DNA of 9,091 nucleotides from CAZWHE01 sp964633825 (GCA_964633825.1 CAZWHE010000160.1:1-9091), one strand, 5' to 3'; numbered from the stretch's first letter, positions 1 through 7,761 are shown. A program made the numbers and translations. The notes: generated by a model from the sequence alone, not told the origin.

Positions 1-2
1 CG

Positions 3-686
3 TTCGAAACCATGTGCCCAGCGAGGACGGCGGTGACATGCCTGCCTTCTTGCGTTATCGATCCTGTCGGGCCGTCCCCGGACCGGAGGCCGAAATCCGC
101 CGCGTTCTTCGGCGGAAGAGGATACTCCGGACCCAACGAGCATGGCCTGGCCCTTTTCCTTGACCAGGCTTGGCCTCTCATCAGGAAAGCTCATCCGACG
201 GCTGCCTTGAGCGTGTTCGGCGATACGAGAGACGCTTTCGAGGGCCGATCCTTTCCGGGTGTCTCATTCGAGGGTTTTGTACCCGATCTGCGAGAGGCGT
301 ACGCCCGGACCGATCTCGTAATCAGCCCGGTCACATTCGGCGGCGGCCTCAAGACCAAGGTCCTGGAAGGCCTGGCGTACGGGAGGCCCGTCGTCGCCAC
401 GGCGCACAGCGCCATCGGCTTTCCGGACTCCCGAGGCGGCGGCCTGTTCGTGGCAGATGATTGGCGCGCCTTCGCGGAGATCGTCAACGAACTGTTCAGC
501 CATCCGGCTCGCATACGTGAAGAGAGCCGCTTCGCTGTGGACTACGTCGAGCAGCACTTCAGTGAACCCCGGGTAACACGGGATCTGATCACGGCTATGC
601 AAATCCACCTTGGACGCCGAAGAGCTCGGATGAAGTCGCCCGTTCCCCGGCTGCCGTCGACAGCACCCGACAGCCCGAGCTCATAA
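3..686 (+). CDS. Glycosyltransferase, GT-B fold (GT4-like), C-terminal part
   Basis: This is the C-terminal domain of a cytoplasmic GT-B glycosyltransferase that would move a sugar from a nucleotide donor to a glycan or lipid-linked acceptor. The frame is open from the left edge, so the ATG at 12 is probably internal and the acceptor-binding N-terminal half lies outside the window. Numbering from that ATG, residues 32-42 (FFGGRGYSGPN) match the entry strand of the Glyco_trans_1_4-type domain. Residues 86-98 (FEGFVPDLREAYA) and 109-127 (a Gly-rich loop, then KVLEGLAYGRPVV) form the nucleotide-sugar site, with E119 in the usual glutamate position. The last 25 or so residues are rich in Arg, Pro and Ser and look like a disordered tail. 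It is the first gene of the rightward block; its TAA at 684-686 overlaps an ATG (see 686-772). The family call is secure, but donor and acceptor cannot be read from the sequence. Confidence 0.85.
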   Translation, partial: FETMCPARTAVTCLPSCVIDPVGPSPDRRPKSAAFFGGRGYSGPNEHGLALFLDQAWPLIRKAHPTAALSVFGDTRDAFEGRSFPGVSFEGFVPDLREAYARTDLVISPVTFGGGLKTKVLEGLAYGRPVVATAHSAIGFPDSRGGGLFVADDWRAFAEIVNELFSHPARIREESRFAVDYVEQHFSEPRVTRDLITAMQIHLGRRRARMKSPVPRLPSTAPDSPSS

Positions 687-772
687 TGAATGTGCGCCCC
701 ACCATGGATAAATCCAATATCACCGATCTTCAATACCGAACTGATAACTATGTCTATGAATCGCACACGTGA
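686..772 (+). other. 28-codon mini-ORF overlapping the preceding stop (TAATG)
   Basis: An ATG at 686-688 shares its first base with the TAA of the upstream glycosyltransferase and opens a 28-codon frame that ends at TGA 770-772. The peptide begins MNVRPTMDKSNITDLQ and is polar, with no recognisable domain. A TAATG junction is a classic translational-coupling arrangement. The frame could therefore be a coupled small peptide, a decayed gene start left by a deletion before the GT-C gene, or chance. I see no Shine-Dalgarno motif of its own and no homologue that I recognise. Confidence 0.2.
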
Positions 773-804
773 GGCTTCTTCCTATCCCGATTGAAATAAT
801 CAGC

Positions 805-808
805 AAGG
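805..808 (+). promoter_or_regulatory. Ribosome binding site deciding the GT-C start
   Basis: AAGG lies 3 nt before the ATG at 812 and 9 nt before the in-frame ATG at 818. Only the second spacing is comfortable for initiation, so 818 is the preferred start and removes Met-His from the N-terminus. Confidence 0.45.
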
Positions 809-817
809 CCTATGCAT

Positions 818-2419
818 ATGAAACAACGCTGGATTGCTTACACTTACATTCTTATCGCTACTGTCGTTTTCGGCATACTCATAGTCTTTCCGAAGTGGAC
901 GGTCGACGATGCGTATATCGTCTTCCGATACGCCGAGAATCTTGCACGGCATGGAGAATTAACGTTCAACCTCGGGCAAGACCCCGTGGAAGGCTACACT
1001 GGTGTGTTACTGCCACTGTGCATTGCATTCGCTTTGTGGTTAGGCATTCCTCCGGAACCTGCTGCCCATCTGATCGGGATCAGTTCGTTTTTCCTCGTAT
1101 TGATGGTTTTCCACAGATTTCTCTCGAGGTTCGGCGCTATGGTCTTGCTTCGACTTGCTTTTCTGCTTCTCCTGGCGACGGCTGCCTTCCTGTATGTCCA
1201 TATCTTCAGCGGGTTGGAAACGCTGCTCTTCACTGCGCTGCTACTCGGCTCCGCTCTGCAGCTACATTGGCTTCTGAATGCGCGCTCCGCCTCTTTGTCG
1301 CGGCACACGGGCATCGCTTCGTCTTTGCTTGTACTATGTCTGTGCCGCCCTGAAGGTGCCGTATACGCTCTGATTGTCGTTGGTATCCTAGCTTGCCACT
1401 CCGTACTCGGCCTGAGATCGTTGCGCCCCCTTATTGCTGTTCTTCTGGTGCTCGCACTTCCTGGAGCGTTGTATTTTATCTGGCGATGGCAGTATTATGG
1501 ATTCTTCTTGCCGAACACTTTCTACGTCAAGCTCAGCGATTCGCTCTCCCGCGGTACGGTTAGTAGCATGTTAGTATTTGGCAGACAATACCTTCTTCTT
1601 ACCACCATCGGCGTTGTGGCCGCCTACATCTCTTCATTCGATGAGACAGCAACTCTTCTTCGGCAGAAGCATCGCCAGTATCTGGCACCTGCCAACCTGC
1701 TGACGCTTGGGTCCCTCATTGTGTTCACATTGATCCTCATGGGGTACTATCTCCGTTCAAACTTGGGCATGAACTTCTCCTATCGATTCTATGCTCCGCT
1801 GTACCCGGTAGCCCTTCTGTCGCTGGCTTCGATCTTGTCTCCAAGCCTTGACGCGATCCGGTCACACTCGCGTACCCGACCATGCACATTTAGGTGCGTT
1901 TATGTAGGTCTGTGCTTGATTCTACTGATACAAACGGGCTTTCATATGAAGTGGTTCTATCTGAAGGAAATGCCGTATGCGTCAGGGTACAAGACACTTT
2001 TACAGGAGGAACACCGCACTGCAGGGCTGTATCTCAAGCAGCGAGTACCCGCGTCAGAGTGGCTCGTTGTCCATATCGATTCCGGTGCCATTCCGTTCTA
2101 CTCCGGTCTTAAAACCGTTGATTTCGGGGGGCTGAACGATGAGTACTTGGCACACCACAAGGCTGGCTCTCTTGAGGATCGTGTCAACTACTTCTTTTCC
2201 AAGGAGCCTGGCGTGCTCGTGTTCACAACCTACGATTGGAATCGTATGAATCATGGCAAAGAAGTCGACGCCATCATCGCCGATCCTCGCTTCGGAAACT
2301 ACGCATTGGTGAAGAAGTTCGGCAGCAGCAGTACATGGAAGGACTACTATGAGTTTGTGTTCCTGCGGAGAGACCTGCTGCAGCCGGATGAAGAAATCGA
2401 GATCGACCAACACTTGTAA
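818..2419 (+). CDS. Polytopic membrane glycosyltransferase, GT-C fold (arabinofuranosyltransferase/ArnT-like)
   Basis: This is a predicted inner-membrane glycosyltransferase of the GT-C type. Such enzymes transfer a sugar from a polyprenyl-phosphate donor on the periplasmic face. Counted from the alternative ATG at 812, a first membrane helix spans about residues 8-27. It is followed at once by the paired acidic residues D32-D33 (TVDDAYIVFRYAENLA) and then PVEGYTG, the first periplasmic loop that holds the catalytic acid in these families. SGLETLLF (133-140) and CRPEG (178-182) are further family hallmarks. About ten more hydrophobic segments run to about residue 378. A soluble C-terminal domain follows with HIDSGAIPFYSGLKTVDFGGLND (421-443, given here as its key signature: D423, G425, P428, D437, G440, D443). 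Length, near 533 residues, is normal for the family. Third codon positions look more T-rich than in the genes at either end of the window, which may mean separate acquisition. The donor sugar is unknown. Confidence 0.8.
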   Translation: MKQRWIAYTYILIATVVFGILIVFPKWTVDDAYIVFRYAENLARHGELTFNLGQDPVEGYTGVLLPLCIAFALWLGIPPEPAAHLIGISSFFLVLMVFHRFLSRFGAMVLLRLAFLLLLATAAFLYVHIFSGLETLLFTALLLGSALQLHWLLNARSASLSRHTGIASSLLVLCLCRPEGAVYALIVVGILACHSVLGLRSLRPLIAVLLVLALPGALYFIWRWQYYGFFLPNTFYVKLSDSLSRGTVSSMLVFGRQYLLLTTIGVVAAYISSFDETATLLRQKHRQYLAPANLLTLGSLIVFTLILMGYYLRSNLGMNFSYRFYAPLYPVALLSLASILSPSLDAIRSHSRTRPCTFRCVYVGLCLILLIQTGFHMKWFYLKEMPYASGYKTLLQEEHRTAGLYLKQRVPASEWLVVHIDSGAIPFYSGLKTVDFGGLNDEYLAHHKAGSLEDRVNYFFSKEPGVLVFTTYDWNRMNHGKEVDAIIADPRFGNYALVKKFGSSSTWKDYYEFVFLRRDLLQPDEEIEIDQHL

Positions 2420-2510
2420 GGCCCCCCGGTGGCAAGTATCTGATCGATTTAACGGGCCGCGATGATTTTCGAGGTCGGCCGATATTTGAGATTGTTATTT
2501 TTTGAATAAC

Positions 2511-3752
2511 ATGCACATACTCTACATACATCAGTATTTCATTACACCGCACCAGCAGGGGGGGACGCGCTCCTACGAGCTTTCTCGATATTTGCTGAAA
2601 AAGGGATATAGGGTCACAATGATCACCTCCGGAGTGTGTAACCCGGAGTTCCCTGTCAAGGATGGTGAATTCGCAAGCGCCTACCTAACCGACGGCATCG
2701 ATCTACTTGCCGTTCGCGCCGGCTATAATGACGCACGTGCGGGGACGGGAATGCCCGGCTGGCGGCGCATGCTGGCGTTCCATCGGTTCGCCAGGGCGGC
2801 ATGGAAAGTGGGGAGACAGGTACAGAAACCTGATCTGATTTTTGCCACGCACACGCCTCTGATGGTCGGTCAGGCGGGCCTCTCCCTCAAGAAACACTTC
2901 GGCGTGCCTTTCGTGTTCGAGGTCCGCGATCTCTGGCCGGAAGTGCTCGTCAATATCGGTGTTCTCAGAAACAGATTCGTGGTCTCCTATCTCTGTAATA
3001 TGGCTCGAAGAATATACCAAGCGGCGGACCACATTTCAGCCGCTTCACCGGGCATGAAGGACGGCATCCTTCGATACGGTGTTCCCGACGATAAAATCAC
3101 CGTGGTCACGAACGCCTCTGATCTCGATCTGTTCGGACCGCATGTGGACGGGACGGCTGAAAGAGAACGCCTCGGGCTTGGGAACCGATTTTCAGTCATT
3201 TACTTTGGCGCGCACGGTCAGGCCAATGGACTTGATTATGTGCTCGACGCAGCGGCTGAGCTGAAGCGACGTAGTCGAGAAGATGTCGCCTTTGTCCTGC
3301 ATGGAGACGGGGGGGAGAAAGCTCGTCTGATAAGGCGTGCCGCGACCGAAGGGCTCGATAACGTTGTTTTCAGCGATCCCGTTCCGGAGAAGAATCAGAT
3401 GAGCCGTATCGTTGCGGGATGCGATGCATGCATGACGATCTACAGGGCAAGCAAAGAATTGACATGGTCACCGAACAAGCTTTTCGACGCATTGGCTGCC
3501 GGCAAACCGATAGTCGTGAACGTGCCCGGATGGCTTGGTGATACGGTGGAACAGAACAAATGTGGGATTCAGATTGATCCTGCAAATCCAGCCAGCCTTG
3601 CAGATGCTTTGGAAGCAATGGCCGATGATCAAGCCTTTTGTCGGCGATGTGCTATGAATTCACGGCGGCTTGCAGAAGACGTGTTTGCACGGGAGAAGCA
3701 AGCGGCCAAGCTCGAAGCTGTTTTCCACAAACTTTGTAGTGGGATCAATTGA
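2511..3752 (+). CDS. WbuB-like glycosyltransferase, GT-B fold (GT4)
   Basis: This is a cytoplasmic GT-B glycosyltransferase of the WbuB/PglA-like group, enzymes that often add the second sugar, commonly an N-acetylated amino sugar, to an undecaprenyl-linked glycan. The N-terminus MHILYIHQYF followed by GG at 17-18 is the expected first strand and glycine loop. FEVRDLWPE (136-144) is a strong signature of this group. The C-terminal domain shows YFGAHGQANG (231-240), FVLHGDG (261-267) and SPNKLFDALAAGKPIVV (320-336), the donor-binding region. I chose ATG 2511 because it aligns with the usual family start. An in-frame TTG at 2502 would add three residues, and neither start has a clear Shine-Dalgarno motif. 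It lies 91 bp after the GT-C stop and 142 bp before the acetyltransferase. The length of 413 residues is typical. The exact sugar specificity is not readable. Confidence 0.88.
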   Translation: MHILYIHQYFITPHQQGGTRSYELSRYLLKKGYRVTMITSGVCNPEFPVKDGEFASAYLTDGIDLLAVRAGYNDARAGTGMPGWRRMLAFHRFARAAWKVGRQVQKPDLIFATHTPLMVGQAGLSLKKHFGVPFVFEVRDLWPEVLVNIGVLRNRFVVSYLCNMARRIYQAADHISAASPGMKDGILRYGVPDDKITVVTNASDLDLFGPHVDGTAERERLGLGNRFSVIYFGAHGQANGLDYVLDAAAELKRRSREDVAFVLHGDGGEKARLIRRAATEGLDNVVFSDPVPEKNQMSRIVAGCDACMTIYRASKELTWSPNKLFDALAAGKPIVVNVPGWLGDTVEQNKCGIQIDPANPASLADALEAMADDQAFCRRCAMNSRRLAEDVFAREKQAAKLEAVFHKLCSGIN

Positions 3753-3894
3753 AATATGCATCAGCAGGGTTATGTGACGAGTTTGCGTAAGGCTTTGAAT
3801 GCCTGCGACCCTGACGTGTTGTGTGTGAAAAAAGATCATGCGACGGACCACGATACAATGATTGATTTATTGGAATATCGATTAAGGAGTAACG
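3753..3894 (+). other. Gap between glycosyltransferase and acetyltransferase, no gene supported
   Basis: These 142 bases hold no convincing gene. An ATG at 3756 opens a 79-codon frame that runs 100 bases into the acetyltransferase in another frame; it has no ribosome binding site and no recognisable motif. The only clear functional element is the strong ribosome binding site at its right end. In many related clusters a PglC-type initiating sugar transferase sits at exactly this place. Confidence 0.4.
3884..3890 (+). promoter_or_regulatory. Strong ribosome binding site of the acetyltransferase
   Basis: AAGGAGT lies 4 nt before the ATG at 3895. It is the best Shine-Dalgarno match in the window and fixes the start of the acetyltransferase. 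Confidence 0.75.
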
Positions 3895-4527
3895 ATGGAG
3901 GAAGAAAATGTGATCGTCATCGGTGCGGGCGGCCACGCGAAGGTAGTGATCAGTACGCTCAAGGCAGCGGGCTTTGTCATCGAAGCCGTGCTTGACGATG
4001 ACAGCAGGGAATGGGGGAAAGAAGTGATGGGAATCCCCATTAAAGGGCCGATCGATAAAATGGTGAAAAAATCGAAACGGCCCATGATCATTGCGATCGG
4101 TGACAACCCATTACGCAGGTCCGTGTTCGAGAGGTTTCAAGGCGCTGCATGGATTTCAGTTATTCATCCGGAAGCGTTTGTGCATCCCTCCGTAAGGATT
4201 GGAGACGGAACCGTGGTTTTCGCCGGCGCTGTTATTCAGACGGACGCTGAGATCGGGAACCACGCAATCGTTAACACCGGCGCGACAATCGACCACGATT
4301 GCGTCTTGGACGACTTCGTCCATGTCGCACCGGGCGTCCATCTTGCCGGATGCGTTAAGGTCGGAGAGGGGGGATTCCTGGGAATAGGCGCTGCTGCTAT
4401 TATGTCGATCACTATCGGTGAATGGACGACAGTGGGGGCCGGAAGCGTTGTCGTACGAGATCTTCCTGCCAACATAGTCGCTGTTGGAAATCCGGCTCGG
4501 CAGGTGAAAAGCAAGGAACAGCCGTAA
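3895..4527 (+). CDS. NeuD/PglD-type sugar O/N-acetyltransferase
   Basis: This enzyme would transfer an acetyl group from acetyl-CoA to an amino group on a nucleotide sugar, as PglD does on UDP-4-amino-bacillosamine precursors, or to a hydroxyl as NeuD does on sialic acid. The N-terminal Rossmann-like sugar-binding domain starts VIVIGAGGHAKVV (residues 6-18). After about residue 90 the chain becomes a left-handed beta-helix of hexapeptide repeats (VRIGDG, AEIGNH, VKVGEG, ITIGEW). H134-D135 in ATIDHDC matches the catalytic His-acid pair of PglD, and H143 in FVHVAPG is also conserved there. It ends with the family's closing VGNPAR (197-202). At 210 residues it has the full family length. An aminotransferase beyond the reverse-strand pair (8095) is the logical partner enzyme. 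N-acetylation is favoured over O-acetylation because of that neighbour and the absence of any sialic-acid synthase here. Confidence 0.9.
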   Translation: MEEENVIVIGAGGHAKVVISTLKAAGFVIEAVLDDDSREWGKEVMGIPIKGPIDKMVKKSKRPMIIAIGDNPLRRSVFERFQGAAWISVIHPEAFVHPSVRIGDGTVVFAGAVIQTDAEIGNHAIVNTGATIDHDCVLDDFVHVAPGVHLAGCVKVGEGGFLGIGAAAIMSITIGEWTTVGAGSVVVRDLPANIVAVGNPARQVKSKEQP

Positions 4528-4579
4528 TCAAAAAAGAATCCGGTGATTTCCCAAGTTTGCATGATCGGATGCTTTGAGG

Positions 4580-5836
4580 TCAGCTCCGACGAAAATCAGA
4601 CTCTATCCAGCTCTTGATCACATCCGCGTTTTCCATCCTGTTCAGCAATGACAGCGCTTGGCGATCTGTTCTTTTTTCGCTCTTGAAGATCCACCGGGTC
4701 AACGGGAAATATCTGATAAAAAGGTCGAAGGGCCGCATCATATAGCACCAGAGAAGGCGGTTGGACTGGTACTTGGATCGCATCTGCTCGGGAGGAAGAA
4801 AGAGGATCCTCAACAATAGGCGCGCCTTTTTTATCAATCCGTTGCGTCCCCACAGCCTCACGAACTGCTTGAACAATGCAGCGGTTCTGCGGGAATCATC
4901 CTCCACGGACAGGATCTGTTCCTTGGCAATGGCCGCGATCTCTCCATCGAATCCGCTGGAGTCGAATCCTTCCATCACTTCATCAGGGACATCCGTTCCC
5001 AGAAGCTCTCTCGCCAGGTAGAGCATGGAGAAGACGCTTTTCTTTGCTCCCCATCGGTGCGCCAAAGAGAGCGCCTGCTCCCAATCCATACGGTCTTCGT
5101 AGTGCCGGATCGTTTGGGTGATATCACAGAAAGGCTTGAGTCCCAGGACGAAGCCATGGGTATGGGCGGCGTGCAGGCACAGGTGCAGAAACAGATCCTC
5201 GGGGGAGAGGAGGAGCGCTTCGGCGCCACCGATCTTGGCGAGAGTCGCCCTCTTCCAGAGGCCTTCGATGTCGATTGTCAGGGGCTCCGTCTCCGACGCG
5301 AGGGTCCAGTGGACCTCCACGGGGAGACTGCCCGGCTTTGAAAAGTGGTGCAGATGCTTCGGGATGTTTTCCGTGAACTCCGGATGAAGATAACCCATCC
5401 CGAGCAGCGTATCCCGCGCCTTCGGCAGGTCGGGCTTGCGAACCAGGATATCCACATCGTACATCGGCCTCAGCCCGATGTCGCCGTATACGATGCGGAC
5501 CAGGTGCGCGCCCTTCAGCACGACCGCGTCGACTCCGTCCGTCTTCAGCCTTTTGAGCACGGCTGCAAGCTCATGGTCAGTGCGCAGGTTGCGGGCCGTG
5601 TTTGCCTGGTAAATCCTACGCAGTCGAAGGAGCACCTTTTCCGGCGCGCCGGCTTCGGGCCCGATCCGCTTCAGACAGCGGTAGAGCAGGGGTGCAACGT
5701 CATGGTTGGCGGACTTTTGAACGAGCCGATCCCAATCTTCGGGCGTGAAGCCTTGGAGATCAACGATCGCCTTGCCGGGATCCTCCGATCCCAGGCATTT
5801 CAAAAGTGCGGCGCGTACTTTGTCCGTCCTCTCCAT
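4580..5836 (-). CDS. Nucleotidyltransferase-fold protein (NTP_transf_5-like)
   Basis: This is a polymerase-beta-fold nucleotidyltransferase of the kind grouped as NTP_transf_5 (PF14907), whose substrate is generally unknown. The core shows VLKGAHL (106-112) in place of the usual G-S/G-G loop. It then has the metal-binding pair D127 and D129 in RPMYDVDILV, and a third acidic position E174 in PVEVHW. All catalytic carboxylates appear present, so the protein is probably active. A helical region follows with SPEDLFLHLCLHAAHTHGF (211-229), typical of the family, and a basic C-terminal tail. Its ATG is 14 nt after the stop of the ABC exporter, with a GGAAAA stretch (complement of 5840-5845) just before it, so the two are almost certainly co-transcribed. 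Relatives occur in some lasso-peptide and exopolysaccharide clusters. The nucleotide donor and acceptor cannot be inferred. At 418 residues it is full length. Confidence 0.85.
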   Translation of the reverse strand: MERTDKVRAALLKCLGSEDPGKAIVDLQGFTPEDWDRLVQKSANHDVAPLLYRCLKRIGPEAGAPEKVLLRLRRIYQANTARNLRTDHELAAVLKRLKTDGVDAVVLKGAHLVRIVYGDIGLRPMYDVDILVRKPDLPKARDTLLGMGYLHPEFTENIPKHLHHFSKPGSLPVEVHWTLASETEPLTIDIEGLWKRATLAKIGGAEALLLSPEDLFLHLCLHAAHTHGFVLGLKPFCDITQTIRHYEDRMDWEQALSLAHRWGAKKSVFSMLYLARELLGTDVPDEVMEGFDSSGFDGEIAAIAKEQILSVEDDSRRTAALFKQFVRLWGRNGLIKKARLLLRILFLPPEQMRSKYQSNRLLWCYMMRPFDLFIRYFPLTRWIFKSEKRTDRQALSLLNRMENADVIKSWIESDFRRS

Positions 5837-5850
5837 CGTTTTCCGTCGGG

Positions 5851-7671
5851 TTACTTGTAGTTCCTGGCCTGGGTCTCGAACAGCTCCCTGTATCTGCCGC
5901 CTTGCTCAACCAGCTCGTCGTGCGTGCCGCTCTCGACGATCCTCCCTTTTTCCATGACGAAGATGCGGTCCGCCATGCGCACAGTGGAAAGCCGGTGGCT
6001 GATCAGGATGGTGGTTTTATCCCGGGACAGCTCGGTGAACTTTCTGAAAACCTCGTACTCGGCCCCGGCATCCATCGAGCTGGTGGGCTCGTCGAGAATG
6101 AGGATCTGCGCATTGCGGAGGTAAGCCCGGGCCAGGGCCACTGTCTGCCACTCGCCGATGCTGAGCTCCTCGCCCTCTTCGAACCACTTCCCCAGAATGG
6201 TTTCATAGCCCTTGGGCAGAGCGTCGATCACCTCGTGGGCGCCGGACTGCATGGCCGCGGCCCGGACCGATTTCTCGTCATCCCTCTCCAGATCGATGTT
6301 GCCGAGCCGGATGTTCTCCCGCGCCGTGAGGTGGTACTTGGCATAGTCCTGGAGGATGACGCCGATCTCCCTCCTGAGCGCCGGAATCTGAAACTCGCGC
6401 AGGTCGATGCCGTCCAGGGCGATCCGACCCTCGGAGGGATCGTAGAGCCGGCACAAGAGCTTGACCAGCGTGGTCTTGCCCGACCCGTTCTCGCCCACCA
6501 GGGCCACGTGCTCCCCCGGTTTGATCCGGAGCGTTATGTCCTCGAGCACCTTCCGTCTGCCCGTGGGGTATCGAAAATCGACATGTTCCATGCTGATTCC
6601 AGAGCCGAGCGGCTTGGGAACGGCTTTGGGCTGAAGGGGCTCCTCGACCTTGGTCTTCAGGTCGAGGAACTCCTCGAGGTTCGAGAGGAAGAGGTTGTCC
6701 TCGTAAAGACCGGCCAGGCTGCCCAGAGCCTGCTGCAGGAAATACTGGCCCCGCTGAATCGCCAGGAAATACATGAACAGGTCGCCCAGCGTGATCGCGC
6801 TCTGCGTCGCACGGTATGCGATGAAAGCGTACGAGCCGAAGATCGCCAGGGTGAAGCTGGCTTGAGTGATCGAGTCCGCAATGGACCTACGCTTGGCGAT
6901 CTTGAGCCACTCCAGGCGCAGCCGCCGGCGCAGATCCCGGTAACGGCGCTGGAAGAGCTCTCCCAGATCGAAGAGCCTGATCTCTTTGGCATTCACGTCT
7001 CGGGTCAGGAGGAGATGGAAGTAGTGGGCGTATCGATTCAGGGGGGTTGTTTCGCGCTGCCAGTGGTACATTTTTTTCGAATACCGCATGCGCACGAAGA
7101 GGCCCGGAACAGCCGCCGCCACGAGCACCACGGCCACGGCCCAGTGAAACGCGAGGAGCAGACCGGCCATGGCCAGAAGAGATATGCCGTTCCGCGAGAT
7201 GTTGATAAATCCATTGACGATGCGGGTGGGCCTGAAAGGCGCCTCTTTCTGGGCCCGGTGGAGGGTGTCGTAGTAGGTCGAGTTCTCGTAGTACTCCAGG
7301 TCGACCTCCACGGACTTGGCGTGGAGGATTTCGTGGACATGATCGGTGACCGCCAGGGATTGGGCTTCGCTGACAAGCGTCGCTAAAATGTTGCAGACAG
7401 CCGTGGCTAGATTCGCCGCCCCCATGAAACAGATGAGCAGGGCGATATGCCCGAATGAGCCGTTATCACCGGAGCTCGCAAGGCAGACGGTCACCTCGTC
7501 CACGACAAGCTTGATCAGGTAGAGGGTGAGAAGCGGCATCAGACCCTGCACCACCAGCAGCAGAGCGCTCAGGATCATCCAGCCCGGACCGCTCTTCCAG
7601 ACGATGGCCAAAGCCCGCCTAAGATGCAGGGTGCGCCAGATTCGTTCTTTTAAGCTTACCTCGCCATGCAA
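5851..7671 (-). CDS. ABC exporter with fused membrane and ATPase domains
   Basis: This inner-membrane half-transporter should work as a dimer and export a substrate with ATP. Residues 1-330 form the transmembrane domain, with hydrophobic stretches near 31-55, 76-98, 163-192 and 270-310. There is no N-terminal C39 peptidase domain. The ATPase domain has the Walker A GENGSGKT (393-400), Q-loop Q441, Walker B ILILDEPT with E528 (523-530) and H-loop H559 (ISHRLST). The signature motif is LSIGEWQ (503-509) rather than LSGGQ; other hallmarks are intact, so it is probably a working ATPase. The start is a TTG at 7671; the frame upstream is open to a stop at 7717-7719 without ATG or GTG. A GGGAGA (7683-7688) lies 11 nt before the TTG. 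It is the first gene of the leftward pair. Lipid-linked glycan, peptide or other small molecule are all possible substrates. Confidence 0.9.
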   Translation of the reverse strand: MHGEVSLKERIWRTLHLRRALAIVWKSGPGWMILSALLLVVQGLMPLLTLYLIKLVVDEVTVCLASSGDNGSFGHIALLICFMGAANLATAVCNILATLVSEAQSLAVTDHVHEILHAKSVEVDLEYYENSTYYDTLHRAQKEAPFRPTRIVNGFINISRNGISLLAMAGLLLAFHWAVAVVLVAAAVPGLFVRMRYSKKMYHWQRETTPLNRYAHYFHLLLTRDVNAKEIRLFDLGELFQRRYRDLRRRLRLEWLKIAKRRSIADSITQASFTLAIFGSYAFIAYRATQSAITLGDLFMYFLAIQRGQYFLQQALGSLAGLYEDNLFLSNLEEFLDLKTKVEEPLQPKAVPKPLGSGISMEHVDFRYPTGRRKVLEDITLRIKPGEHVALVGENGSGKTTLVKLLCRLYDPSEGRIALDGIDLREFQIPALRREIGVILQDYAKYHLTARENIRLGNIDLERDDEKSVRAAAMQSGAHEVIDALPKGYETILGKWFEEGEELSIGEWQTVALARAYLRNAQILILDEPTSSMDAGAEYEVFRKFTELSRDKTTILISHRLSTVRMADRIFVMEKGRIVESGTHDELVEQGGRYRELFETQARNYK

Positions 7672-7741
7672 TCGATTTAAGGTCTCCCGATGGAGTCCGG
7701 ATTGCGACCCCTTGGACTAACAATTCCCCTTCATACAATGA

Positions 7742-7754
7742 ACCGATGTTCGGT
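7742..7754. repeat. Small perfect inverted repeat, possible operator
   Basis: ACCGA-TGT-TCGGT is a perfect 5-bp inverted repeat with a 3-nt centre. It lies just downstream of the leftward TATAAT (7767-7762), at about the expected transcription start of the exporter operon, where a repressor site or a 5' leader hairpin would be placed. A match this short can arise by chance. Confidence 0.35.
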
Positions 7755-7761
7755 CCATGTG

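Noticed and set aside
769..1353. 194-codon frame overlapping the GT-C gene
   Set aside because: The overlapping GT-C frame has continuous membrane segments and family motifs, while this frame gives Arg- and Cys-rich sequence without any domain.
2455..2503. Possible terminator after the GT-C gene: GGCCG/CGGCC and a later run of six T
   Set aside because: The stem has only 5 bp with a 16-nt loop and the T-run begins about 18 nt after it, so it does not fit an intrinsic terminator.
3756..3995. 79-codon rightward frame between the WbuB-like gene and the acetyltransferase
   Set aside because: It lacks a ribosome binding site, overlaps the acetyltransferase by 100 bases in another frame, and shows no motif.
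4528..4579. Possible bidirectional terminator between the convergent acetyltransferase and nucleotidyltransferase genes
   Set aside because: Only a 4-bp stem (GCAT/ATGC at 4559-4572) is visible with no T-run; a terminator is expected here by position but the sequence does not show one.
5806..7386. 526-codon rightward open frame opposite the ABC exporter and the start of the nucleotidyltransferase
   Set aside because: It is antisense to a gene with every ABC hallmark. Long antisense frames are common in GC-rich coding DNA, and its translation has no recognisable domain.
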